A stretch of 64,000 nt of DNA, taken from positions 558,001 to 622,000 of the forward strand of contig NZ_WJIE01000006.1 of NCBI RefSeq assembly GCF_009649845.1, written 5' to 3'. The notes beneath the pieces were generated by a model, which was given only the letters and a program-made list of their open reading frames with translations, did no database searches and had not been told where the DNA came from. Position numbers and translations under genes: made by a program. The DNA comes from Polyangium spumosum. Its GTDB lineage: Bacteria > Myxococcota_A > Polyangia > Polyangiales > Polyangiaceae. Of this stretch, positions 25,391 through 32,845 are shown in pieces. The stretch's first letter is position 1, and each line of letters begins with the position of its first letter.

Positions 25391-26629
25391 GCTCCCGCGC
25401 CTCGACGACTTGATCACCTGCTCGACCTCGAGCCCCCGCAGCGTGCCTCGCATGGCCGCCTTCTCGGCGGAGACGTCGGGCTTCGAGGGCCGCGGCTGCT
25501 GCGACGGCACGGGTGTCGCCCGCTCGTCGAAGCTCGTCAGCGTGCTCGTCAGGTCCGCGGGCGCCGGCGCGACCTTGCCGCTCGTCGTGTTCCCCACGCG
25601 GATCCCCGCCGCCGTGTCCCCGAGCTTGAGCCCCGCCACCGAATCGGAGAGCCGCGCCCCCGCGATCGTGCTCGCGAGCCGCAGGCCCGCCGCCGTGTCG
25701 CGCAAGAACCTCCGCCCCGCCGCCGTGTCTTCGAGCCGCAGGCCCGACGACGTCTCGCCGAACCGCAGGCTCGCCGCCGCGCGTAGCCCCGCGATCGACT
25801 CCGTCAGCTTCAGGCTCGACGCCGTGTCGCTGAAGAGCCGATGGCTCGTCACGATCTCCTGCGCCAGCCGCTCGCTCGGCTCGGTCTCGTGGAACGCCGC
25901 GATCAGGAGCGCCCCGAGCGTCTGCGCCCCCGGCGGCGCCGGCGCGGCTTCCCGCGCCACGAAGCCGAACTGTGTACCCGACCACACGAGCGCCGCCTTG
26001 AGGGCTTCCAGCGCGGAGATGCTCTGCCCGTCCAGCGTGCCCGAGGTGATCACGCCGGAGCTGATGTACATGGAAAGCCGGCTCGGGCTCGTGGTGCTCG
26101 AGAACCTGAGCTCGCCGCTCCTTTGTTCGAGCTCGAGGGCGCCGAGCACGCTGGCGATCGACATCTTCGTGGGGTCACCGAGCACGGCGAAGGCCTCGCC
26201 GTCGCTCGCGGGGGGCAGGATCGACTGGCCTCGCTCGAGCTCGCGGATGCGCTCGCCCATGGCGATCATGGCGTTCACCTGGGCGACGAGCTCGGCGGGG
26301 TCGATGGGGGCGGAGAGCACGACGTCGGCGCCGCTCCCGAGCACGGTGAGGCGCGTGCCTTCATCGTCCGACGTGGTCAGGACGACGAGCGGCGTGTAGG
26401 CGACGCGGGTGTCGTGGCCCCGGATCACGGAGGCGAGCTCCAGCGCGTCGGCGTCGGGCAGGTCGAGCGAGGCCACGATCACGTGGGGCTCGAGGACGCA
26501 GGCGACGTTGAACCCGGCCCTCGCCGTGGCCACCGAGACGACGTCGTACGTATCGGACGGCAGCCCCTCGACGAGGGCCCGGTAAGCGGAGAGATCCGCG
26601 TCCACGACGAGCACGAAGTCGCCCGACAT
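25388..26629 (-). CDS. Pseudo-receiver/PATAN (DUF4388) protein with 9-residue repeats
   Basis: The 413-residue product has three parts. Residues 1-125 have the receiver fold (LVVDADLSAYRAL, LVVLTTSDDE), but Ser54 replaces the phospho-acceptor Asp and Ala107 replaces the conserved Lys, so it cannot be phosphorylated normally. Residues about 145-250 form a DUF4388/PATAN module (MSIASVLGALELEQRSGELRF...GVITSGTLDG), common in myxobacterial response regulators. Residues about 266-352 are about nine copies of a nine-residue repeat, G-L-R-L-x-D-T-A-A, likely a small beta-solenoid. The C-terminus is short and basic. It is likely a signalling scaffold. It sits divergently from the RHH gene and its stop codon lies in the 21-bp array. 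Confidence 0.75.
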   Translation of the reverse strand: MSGDFVLVVDADLSAYRALVEGLPSDTYDVVSVATARAGFNVACVLEPHVIVASLDLPDADALELASVIRGHDTRVAYTPLVVLTTSDDEGTRLTVLGSGADVVLSAPIDPAELVAQVNAMIAMGERIRELERGQSILPPASDGEAFAVLGDPTKMSIASVLGALELEQRSGELRFSSTTSPSRLSMYISSGVITSGTLDGQSISALEALKAALVWSGTQFGFVAREAAPAPPGAQTLGALLIAAFHETEPSERLAQEIVTSHRLFSDTASSLKLTESIAGLRAAASLRFGETSSGLRLEDTAAGRRFLRDTAAGLRLASTIAGARLSDSVAGLKLGDTAAGIRVGNTTSGKVAPAPADLTSTLTSFDERATPVPSQQPRPSKPDVSAEKAAMRGTLRGLEVEQVIKSSRRGS

Positions 26630-26635
26630 GGAGCG

Positions 26636-26641
26636 AACCTA
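26636..26641 (-). promoter_or_regulatory. -10-like TAGGTT, 6 nt before ATG, minus strand
   Basis: Minus-strand TAGGTT ends 6 nt before the ATG of the pseudo-receiver/PATAN gene, the same arrangement as at several plus-strand genes. Confidence 0.5.
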
Positions 26642-26710
26642 CCATGCCGCCTGACGAGAACGGAGAGGGGCGTGCCGGGACGGACGCGGGTTCGGCGGAA
26701 GGTAAGATTT

Positions 26711-26724
26711 CAGCGAATTCGCTG
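26711..26724. promoter_or_regulatory. 14-bp perfect palindrome, candidate operator
   Basis: CAGCGAATTCGCTG is a perfect palindrome in the 203-nt divergent gap between the PATAN gene and the RHH gene, 82 nt and 109 nt from their starts. A TAAGAT hexamer precedes it. Ribbon-helix-helix proteins often bind such sites at their own promoters, so autoregulation is a reasonable guess, not shown. Confidence 0.35.
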
Positions 26725-26832
26725 TGAGGAGGAGCACGCATGCGACGTGAGCGTGGGTCCTGCGGAGCTTCCTCGTGCATCCCGCGTGCGCTAAGGTATT
26801 CCCTTGTAGCTAGCTCACGCCTTCGGGGAGCC

Positions 26833-27066
26833 ATGAACGACAAAGACACGCTGGCGAAGAACAACGGGGCGGCGAAGACCGACAAGCGCAAGCAAAGCCT
26901 GTATTTCCCCGAGGACATGCTCCAGGAGATCAAGGAAGAAGCGGCGCGGCTCGATCGGTCCTTGTCGTGGGTGGTCCAGCGCGCGTGGAAGCTCGCCCGC
27001 CTCGAGATCAAGAAACTCCCGAGCGTGAACGAGGTCGGGGAAGGCGAAGAGGATCTGGGCGATTGA
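26833..27066 (+). CDS. Small ribbon-helix-helix protein (TIGR04563-like)
   Basis: A 77-residue product with a Lys-rich N-terminus, then a beta strand (KQSLYFP) and two helices (EDMLQEIKEEAARL and SLSWVVQRAWKLARL), the layout of MetJ/Arc-type DNA-binding dimers. The sequence resembles a small family known mainly from Myxococcota. The acidic tail is short. The ATG at 26833 follows a GGGGAG ribosome binding site; a TAAGGT -10-like box lies at 26792-26797, giving a leader of about 30 nt. Probably a transcription factor or antitoxin-like regulator; no toxin-like gene overlaps it. Confidence 0.7.
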   Translation: MNDKDTLAKNNGAAKTDKRKQSLYFPEDMLQEIKEEAARLDRSLSWVVQRAWKLARLEIKKLPSVNEVGEGEEDLGD

Positions 27067-27125
27067 CGACGAGCAGTTTTCCCCCTCCTTCGAGCGGGAG
27101 CGCGCCACAGACGGCCTCGTTCGCC

Positions 27126-27971
27126 ATGGCCCCGGACACGACGCGCCTCTTCGTGCGGCGCAGGCGGGGCCCCTCGGATCTCACGGTCCTGCTCACCGAC
27201 GGGATCGCCTGCGACGGCTTCATCTGGAAGTACCTGTGGGACGACCTCTCCAGCGCCTCCAGCGTCGCCCACTGGAACTACCGCGGCCACGGCCGTAGCA
27301 GCCTGCCCGCCGATCCCAGGCGGATCGAGCTCGCCGACCACGCGAACGACCTCGACGCGGTCCGCCGCGCCGTCGGCGACCCCGAGGTCGTGCTCGTGGG
27401 CCACTCGATGGGCTGCCAGGTCTCGCTCGAGGCCTACCGCACGAGGCCCGAGAAGGTGCGCGCGCTCGTCCTGATCTGCGGCGCGCCGGGGCGGATCACC
27501 CACACCTTCAAGGGCACCGACGTGCTCGCGCAGATGCTGCCGAAGCTCATCGAGCGCGTCGACGCCCACCCCGAGATCGTGCGCGCGCTCTGGGCCCGGG
27601 TGCCCGCCGAGATGGCCCTGCGCCTCGCCATGATGACGGGCGAGATCGATCGCTCGATCCGCCCCGACGACGTGATGCCGTACCTCAAGCACATGGTCGA
27701 CATCGACGTGCCCATGTTCCTGCGCATGCTCCGGTCCGCCGGCGAGCACTCGGCCGCGGACCTCCTGCCGAAGGTCGAGGTGCCCGCGCTCGTGATCGCG
27801 GGGGATCGCGACACCTTCACGCCGCCCCGTTACGCCGAGGAGATGGCCGCCGCGTTGCCGCACGGCGAGCTGCTCATGGTGAACGGCGGCTCGCACGCCG
27901 TGCCGATCGAGCGGCCCGATCTCGTGCGCGACCGGATCCAGCGGTTCTTGCGCGAGCGCGTGCTGGGATGA
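27126..27971 (+). CDS. Alpha/beta-fold hydrolase
   Basis: The 281-residue product has the nucleophile elbow GHSMG (Ser near residue 97), an Asp in IAGDRDTFTP and the catalytic His in GSHAVP, so the triad is complete. The HWNYRGHGRS oxyanion strand is typical of the alpha/beta hydrolase 1 group (esterases, haloperoxidase-like, MhpC-like). Substrate unknown. The ATG at 27126 is chosen; the open frame extends upstream into the RHH gene. Its TGA overlaps the ATG of the next gene (ATGA), so the two are coupled. Confidence 0.8.
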   Translation: MAPDTTRLFVRRRRGPSDLTVLLTDGIACDGFIWKYLWDDLSSASSVAHWNYRGHGRSSLPADPRRIELADHANDLDAVRRAVGDPEVVLVGHSMGCQVSLEAYRTRPEKVRALVLICGAPGRITHTFKGTDVLAQMLPKLIERVDAHPEIVRALWARVPAEMALRLAMMTGEIDRSIRPDDVMPYLKHMVDIDVPMFLRMLRSAGEHSAADLLPKVEVPALVIAGDRDTFTPPRYAEEMAAALPHGELLMVNGGSHAVPIERPDLVRDRIQRFLRERVLG

Positions 27972-29008
27972 GCCGCAAGGAGGGCGCGCTCTCGCGGATC
28001 GCCGCGGCGGCGCTCGTCCTCGGGGCCTGTTCACGGGAGCGGCCGACGGAGGCCGATCCGCCGCCCCGCGCGCAGCCCGCGCTCTCCGCCGCGCCGGTCG
28101 CGAGCGCCGCGCCCGCGTCCCCGCCCGCCTCGGCCGCAGATCCCCTGCGGCGTGAGCTCCTGCGGGCGCCGATCACCTCGGCCTCGATCGTCGGCTGGCA
28201 CCGGCCGGGGCTGTTTCGCGTCACGATCGAGCGGCGAGACCCGCCGGGCTCCGCGCCTGCGCTGCTCTTCCTGTCCCTCGCCGAGAACCCCGTCGTGTGG
28301 CGGCGGAGCCTCGCGTTCGAGCGGCTCGCGTGGGCGCTCGGCGCGCGTGTCGTGCCCGCCGCCGTGCTCCGGCGCATCGGCACGGGCGAGCTAGGCGCCC
28401 TCTTCGCCGGGCAGAAGGACCTGCGCGACTACCTCGCGCGACACGCCGTCGTGCAGAACGACGGCACCGTCGACGCCTTGATGTTCGCCCCCGGGCGGGG
28501 CGAGGGCGCCGAGGCGTGGCGCGTCCCCGCGGGGCGCGACGTGACGCTCGAGCACTCCCTCGAAGCCGAGACGTGGGCCCGCTGGGCCGCCTCGCCCGAG
28601 CCGCTCCTCGGCGAGAACAGCGCGCTGCTCGCCGACTACGTCGAGACGCTCGTCCTCGACTACCTCAGCGGCAACGTGCTCCGTCGCGGCCTGCACCTCG
28701 ACCCCGCCGGCAGCGCGATTCACCTCACCGACAACCGATCGGCGTTCCCCGCGAAGGTCGAGCCGCGCGCGCTCGACGTCCTGCTCGCGCGCCTCCGCCC
28801 CGTGGCGCGTTTCCCGCGTGGCCTGGAGAGGGCGCTCCTCGCGCTCGATCGGGAAAGGGCGCGGGCGCTGTTCGTGTCGGGCCCGTTCGAGACCTGGCTC
28901 CTCCCGCCGCGCACGCTCGTGGACCTCGACGAGCGCCGGAAGAGCCTGCTCACGCTGATCGCGGCCCGTATCGCTGAACGTGGGGACGCCGCGGTCCTCT
29001 GTTTGTAG
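27968..29008 (+). CDS. Lipoprotein with Fam20/HipA-like kinase-fold segment, probably catalytically dead
   Basis: A 346-residue lipoprotein (lipobox LGAC, Cys21) with a Pro/Ala-rich linker to about residue 58. Residues 230-262 read LDYLSGNVLRRG...IHLTDNRSAF. This matches the catalytic core of Fam20C/HipA/PI3K-like kinases, where the form is FDYLxGNxDRHH...IHLDNGRGF. The metal-binding Asp of the second half is kept (Asp255-Asn256), but the catalytic Asp-Arg-His is replaced by Leu-Arg-Arg. The similarity is short and should be treated as a hypothesis. If right, this is an extracytoplasmic pseudokinase or a kinase using other residues. Translationally coupled to the hydrolase. Confidence 0.55.
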   Translation: MSRKEGALSRIAAAALVLGACSRERPTEADPPPRAQPALSAAPVASAAPASPPASAADPLRRELLRAPITSASIVGWHRPGLFRVTIERRDPPGSAPALLFLSLAENPVVWRRSLAFERLAWALGARVVPAAVLRRIGTGELGALFAGQKDLRDYLARHAVVQNDGTVDALMFAPGRGEGAEAWRVPAGRDVTLEHSLEAETWARWAASPEPLLGENSALLADYVETLVLDYLSGNVLRRGLHLDPAGSAIHLTDNRSAFPAKVEPRALDVLLARLRPVARFPRGLERALLALDRERARALFVSGPFETWLLPPRTLVDLDERRKSLLTLIAARIAERGDAAVLCL

Positions 29009-29059
29009 GTTTCTTCCGGAGATCGGTCTCGTTTCCGTGCCTGGACTGCCGCTTCGCGG

Positions 29060-29065
29060 TATCCT
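29060..29065 (+). promoter_or_regulatory. -10-like TATCCT, 8 nt before ATG
   Basis: TATCCT ends 8 nt before the ATG of the histidine-kinase-like gene at 29074. It continues the leaderless pattern. Confidence 0.45.
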
Positions 29066-29073
29066 GGCCGACG

Positions 29074-29784
29074 ATGTCCGACGTGGGCGGCGATGCTTCG
29101 CTCGAAGAGTTGATGGCCGTGATGGCGCACGACCTCAACAACCCCATCGCCGCGCTGATCACGAACCTGAGCTTCCTCGAGAGCGCGCTCGCGCCGGGGA
29201 CGAGCGCGGAGGCGGCCGAGGCGCTCTCCGACGCGCAGATGCTCTGCGACGTGCTGCGCCGCCTCGCGAGCAACCTCGACCTCGTGGCGCGGCGGGGCGG
29301 GCCGCAGGGGGCGGTCACGGGGTTCGACGTCGCCCAGCTCGGGCGGGAGGCGATCGGGCGGCTCGACAAGCAGGCCGCGGCGGCGGAGGTCGAGCTCGCG
29401 CTGGATCCGTCGCTCCAGCCGGGTCGGGTGCTCGTGCGCTGTGATCGTTCGCTCTGCGGGCGGGCGATCGAGAATTTGATCGCGTTCGGGATCGAGCGCG
29501 CGGCGCCGAAGTCGAGCGTCACGCTGTCGGCGACGCGCGCGGGCGACGAGGTGCGGGTCGAGGTCCGCTACCGGGCGCGATCCCACATCGTGGTCGAGCC
29601 GCCGCCCCCGGGCGCGCCGGCGGCGCAGCGGCGGCGGTACATCCAGGCGACGTATGGCCGGGGGCTCTCGCTCTACTGCGTCCGCATCGCGGCGACCCTG
29701 ATCGGCAGCCGGCTCGACATCACGCACGAGGACGATGGCCGGGCCCGGCTCTGTCTCGTCGCCAACCGCCCGGAAGAACGCTAG
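29074..29784 (+). CDS. Histidine-kinase-like protein with degenerate ATP-binding domain
   Basis: A 236-residue soluble protein. An H-box with the phospho-acceptor His19 (VMAHDLNNPIAALITN) begins almost at the N-terminus, so there is no sensor domain. An N-box Asn is present (about 134, AIENLIAFG). The DxGxG G1 box is not recognisable; RYRARSHIVVEP occupies its place. A GRGLSLY G2-like motif remains (about 195-201). It may be a kinase fed by a separate sensor, a histidine phosphotransfer dimer, or a pseudokinase. Followed by the YbjN-domain gene 11 nt later. Confidence 0.75.
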   Translation: MSDVGGDASLEELMAVMAHDLNNPIAALITNLSFLESALAPGTSAEAAEALSDAQMLCDVLRRLASNLDLVARRGGPQGAVTGFDVAQLGREAIGRLDKQAAAAEVELALDPSLQPGRVLVRCDRSLCGRAIENLIAFGIERAAPKSSVTLSATRAGDEVRVEVRYRARSHIVVEPPPPGAPAAQRRRYIQATYGRGLSLYCVRIAATLIGSRLDITHEDDGRARLCLVANRPEER

Positions 29785-29795
29785 GCTGCCCGGCG

Positions 29796-30182
29796 ATGGA
29801 CGTCGAGACGGTCCGCGGTTGGCTCGAGAGGCTCGATTACGAGGTCAAGGACGAAGGCCCGAAGACGCTGCGTGTCTTCCCGCGTCGGCCCGGCGCCGAG
29901 GCGCTCCCCCCGTACTTCATCCAGTGCAGCGAGCACTGGCTCATGCTCTCGCTGCTGCCCGTGCTCTCCTCGCGCATCCAGCCCTCGCCGGAGCTGCCGC
30001 GCCGGCTGCTGCTCCTGAACCGCGACATGCGCATCGCGAAGTTCGCGCAGGGCAGCGGGGGCGAGGTGGTGCTCTGCGCGGAGCTGCCGACCGAGTCGCT
30101 CGACTTCCCCGAGTTCGCCGACGCGACCGAGCGGCTGGTGAAGTATTTCCACCACTATCACGATTACCTGGCGTCGCCTTGA
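29796..30182 (+). CDS. YbjN-domain protein (type III secretion chaperone-like fold)
   Basis: A 128-residue product with the YbjN/CesT-like pattern: an N-terminal helix (VETVRGWLERLDYEV), strands including FIQCSEHWLMLSLLPVL, then LLLLNRDMRIAKFAQ and a C-terminal helix FADATERLVKYFHHYHDYL. Proteins of this fold act as chaperones or small adaptor proteins. It lies directly after the histidine-kinase-like gene. A TAGGCT box 8 nt before its ATG uses the upstream stop codon TAG, so that match may be coincidence. Its function in this species is unknown. Confidence 0.75.
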   Translation: MDVETVRGWLERLDYEVKDEGPKTLRVFPRRPGAEALPPYFIQCSEHWLMLSLLPVLSSRIQPSPELPRRLLLLNRDMRIAKFAQGSGGEVVLCAELPTESLDFPEFADATERLVKYFHHYHDYLASP

Positions 30183-30189
30183 GGCGGCC

Positions 30190-31425
30190 TCACTTCTGCG
30201 TGATCACCACGCGCCCGTCGTCGCGGTAGGTCACGTTCCCCGACTCGCCCCGACAATCCCAGCACGTCGCCCAGGACAGGCGTTTGCGGACGTAACCATT
30301 GAAGCCGAGGGCGATCGGGCCCTTCTCGTCTTTCAGGACGAGCGTCGAGGCGATGCGGTATCGATCCCCTGGCAATCGATAAAAGGCCACGACGAACGAG
30401 TCTTTGCCGGCCCGGCCCGCGAGCACCACGATCTGCTCGCCCGGCACCGGGTTCCAGAGCAGCGGCGAGGTCGTGAGCACGGTGTTCGGCGGCGGCCCGC
30501 CCGCGTCGCCCCGGGCGAGCACCACGTTCACGTCGTCCGGCTCCTTGAAATACGTGATCTCCCGGTCGAGCGAGGAGAACGCCGGCACCGAGGCGAACAT
30601 CTCGGCGAGGTCCTTCACCGGCAGCTCCACGCGCTTGTAGGTCTGCTCCCATTGCGGCGACGGGATCACGCTCGCGTTCGGGGCGCCGCGGCAGCAACGA
30701 AAGCCGAGGTCCTCCGCGCTCGCGCCCGGGTCGATCGCGGTCCTGTGCGCGCACCTGTGATCCGGCCCGGAGGCGCTGCCCCGCGCCCCGCGCACGGCCG
30801 CCGCGCGTGGCTGCATGTCCTCGATCGGCAGGACCTCGCTCGCCGTCCATTCGCGGTACGCCGCGCCCATGCCGAGCACGCCGAAGCCCGACGCGCAGGA
30901 GGCCGGCTCCTTCGCGCATTTCGTGTCCCACGAGGCCCGGCCCGCGTAGTCCGTGCCCTCGGGCCCTTTGCAGGCCCGCTCCCATTCGAGCTCGGTGCAG
31001 AGACGCCCGCCGGTCTGCTCGCAGAGCTCGGCCGCCTTGGCGCGCGACACGCCCGTCAGCGGCGGTTTTTGCGGGTCGTTCGGGTAAAGATACCGGTCGA
31101 TCGTGTAGTCGCCGAGCTTCACCTCGAGCTCGGCGGCCTCGAGCACCGGGTCGCGGCCCTTGTCGCCCGGGGTCGAGCCTGCGACGAACGTGCCGCCGGG
31201 GATCTCCACCCGCTCGCTCTTCGCGGCCTCGGTCTTCGTGGCGCCGGCGTCCGGGTCCTTCTCGTTCTCGGCCGCCTCGAGCACCTTGCCCTTCGGCGAG
31301 AGCACGACGGCCGGCCCGCCGTCCGTGTTGCCCGCGCCGGAGCTGCCTCCGCCCGAGGTGCAGCCCAGGGGCGCCACGAGGGCGGCGAGCAGCGAGAGGG
31401 CGGTCGCATTTCCCTGGAATTTCAT
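30190..31425 (-). CDS. Formylglycine-generating-enzyme-like (SUMF1) lipoprotein
   Basis: The 411-residue product starts at the ATG (31425) that opens a lipoprotein signal (lipobox APLGC); a GTG further upstream is less likely. After a Gly/Asp-rich linker comes an FGE-sulfatase/SUMF1-like domain (about 85-260) with IPGGTFVAG, the LCTELEWERACKGP motif, a REWTASE segment and the ending DLGFRCCRG. The last third (about 270-411) is an unassigned beta-rich domain with two Cys pairs (ATCWDCRG). Many FGE-like proteins in myxobacteria are non-enzymatic or act in glycan or protein modification; catalysis is not assured. Convergent with the YbjN gene. Confidence 0.75.
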   Translation of the reverse strand: MKFQGNATALSLLAALVAPLGCTSGGGSSGAGNTDGGPAVVLSPKGKVLEAAENEKDPDAGATKTEAAKSERVEIPGGTFVAGSTPGDKGRDPVLEAAELEVKLGDYTIDRYLYPNDPQKPPLTGVSRAKAAELCEQTGGRLCTELEWERACKGPEGTDYAGRASWDTKCAKEPASCASGFGVLGMGAAYREWTASEVLPIEDMQPRAAAVRGARGSASGPDHRCAHRTAIDPGASAEDLGFRCCRGAPNASVIPSPQWEQTYKRVELPVKDLAEMFASVPAFSSLDREITYFKEPDDVNVVLARGDAGGPPPNTVLTTSPLLWNPVPGEQIVVLAGRAGKDSFVVAFYRLPGDRYRIASTLVLKDEKGPIALGFNGYVRKRLSWATCWDCRGESGNVTYRDDGRVVITQK

Positions 31426-31498
31426 GCGTGGACGGCGGTTTATGCCAGACCCGGCGTGCTGCGGCAAAGCCTCGCGTTATGCTGCGGCTCCCTTGCTG

Positions 31499-32455
31499 AT
31501 GCTCGGCGACGTGCCCCTCCCGGTCCTCTACGGCTTCGCGCTGATCTTCGGCCTGCTCTGGGGCAGCTTCCTGAACGTCGTGATTTACCGCGTTCCGCGC
31601 GGGAAAAGCGTCGTCCGCCCCGCCTCGTGTTGCCCCGCCTGCGAGACGCCGATCCGCCCCTGGGACAACATCCCGGTCCTCGGCTGGCTCTTGCTGCGTG
31701 GCAAGGCGCGTTGCTGCGGCGTGGCCGTCTCGCCGCGGTATCCGCTCGTCGAGGCGATCGGCGGCGTGCTCTCGGTGGCGATCGTGCACGTGCTCATCGC
31801 GCCGCTCGACCCGACCACCTCGCTCGCGCGCGCGGGGGCGATCTACGTCGCCGACCTCGCGCTCGTGCTCGGCCTCGTGGCCGCGGCGTTCATCGACCTC
31901 GAGCACATGATCCTGCCCGACGAGATCACGCTCGGCGGCGCGGTGCTCGGCTTCGCGACGGCCTCGTTTCGTGACCTCTCGTTCGTCGACTCGCTGATCG
32001 GCGCGGCCGTGGGGTTCGGCGTGGTGTGGCTGCCGTTCATCGTGATCTACCCGCGCCTGCGGGGCGGGGCGGGCATGGGGCTCGGCGACGCGAAGCTCCT
32101 GTTGCTCGCGGGCGCCTGGTTCGGCTGGGGCGGGGCGCTCGTGGTGCTCTGCGCGGGCGCGGTGCAGGGCACGCTCGCGGCGATCGGTCTGCTCGTGGTG
32201 CGGGGCAAGATCGAGGAGCCGGAGGCGGTGCGGCTCGAGCGTGAGGAGATCCGGAAGGAGCTCGAGGCGATGACGCCGGAGGAGCGCGCGGAGGCGGAGA
32301 AGGAGCTCGCCGACGACCCGCTCGCGGAGGAGGCGGGGGAGGGGTTCGGGCAGGCGCGCCTGGCGTTTGGCCCGTTCCTGGTGCTCGCCACGCTGGAGTA
32401 CCTCTTTTTCGGCCGCTGGGCCGTCGAGGCGTTTTTCGGATGGGCCGGGGGCTGA
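31499..32455 (+). CDS. pilD: Prepilin peptidase (type IV leader peptidase)
   Basis: A 318-residue polytopic aspartyl protease. The first domain has GSFLNVVIYRVPRGKS and two cysteine pairs (CPAC, CCG) for the zinc-binding methyltransferase-associated loop. The catalytic aspartates lie in AAAFIDLEHMILPDE and the GxGD motif GMGLGDAK. A charged 60-residue insert (KIEEPEAVRLEREE...) extends before the last helix, longer than usual. It processes prepilins for type IV pili or type II secretion. The ATG at 31499 is preferred; TATGCT at 31478-31483 could be the -10 box. Divergent from the SUMF1-like gene and overlapped by the next small gene. Confidence 0.9.
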   Translation: MLGDVPLPVLYGFALIFGLLWGSFLNVVIYRVPRGKSVVRPASCCPACETPIRPWDNIPVLGWLLLRGKARCCGVAVSPRYPLVEAIGGVLSVAIVHVLIAPLDPTTSLARAGAIYVADLALVLGLVAAAFIDLEHMILPDEITLGGAVLGFATASFRDLSFVDSLIGAAVGFGVVWLPFIVIYPRLRGGAGMGLGDAKLLLLAGAWFGWGGALVVLCAGAVQGTLAAIGLLVVRGKIEEPEAVRLEREEIRKELEAMTPEERAEAEKELADDPLAEEAGEGFGQARLAFGPFLVLATLEYLFFGRWAVEAFFGWAGG

Positions 32456-32796
32456 GCCTCCTCGTCTGCGCGTGGCTCCTCGGCTGCGGCGGCTCGCCGG
32501 TCCCGCTGCCCGAGATCGGCCCGCACGTGCGGGAGGCGCCGGTGATCGTGCCGTACCCGCCGCCGGCGGCCCGCGTGGAGATCGTCCCGCCGCGGCCGGG
32601 CGACAAAGAGGTCTGGATCGACGGGGAGTGGACCTGGGAGCGTCGGCGCTGGCTCTGGCGGCGCGGGCGCTGGGAGGTGCCGCCGCCGAACAGCTACTGG
32701 GCGCCGCCGGTGACGGTGCGGCGGTCGGACGGGTCGCTCGGGCACTTCTCGGGCGGGTGGCGGACGAAAGGCGGCGACCCGGCCCCGGGAGGTTGA
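32440..32796 (+). CDS. Small Trp/Arg-rich lipoprotein
   Basis: A 118-residue product with lipobox LLGC. Mature part is rich in Pro, Trp and Arg, with the WIDGEWTWERRRWLWRRG run of W-x-x-G-x-W type, as in YXWGxW-repeat outer-membrane lipoproteins. It overlaps the pilD 3' end by 16 nt. It may interact with peptidoglycan or polysaccharide through the Trp-rich strands, which is inference. Confidence 0.6.
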   Translation: MGRGLSLLVCAWLLGCGGSPVPLPEIGPHVREAPVIVPYPPPAARVEIVPPRPGDKEVWIDGEWTWERRRWLWRRGRWEVPPPNSYWAPPVTVRRSDGSLGHFSGGWRTKGGDPAPGG

Positions 32797-32845
32797 CGTC
32801 GAGACGCTGGAGTTCCTGATTATTATGTCATAGACGTAAACTTTT
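32797..32845. other. Short AT-rich intergenic stretch
   Basis: The 49 nt between two plus-strand genes are unusually AT-rich for this window (TGATTATTATGTCATAGACG). TTGACG near 32794 and TATTAT near 32819 could be promoter boxes, but their spacing is too long to call firmly. Confidence 0.3.

Noticed and set aside
25694-25705. Array derived by inversion from the repeats inside the PATAN gene
   Set aside because: One 12-mer (TTGCGCGACACG on the minus strand) matches the array core with one mismatch, but the repeat lengths (27 and 21 nt) and flanks differ, so a common origin cannot be claimed.
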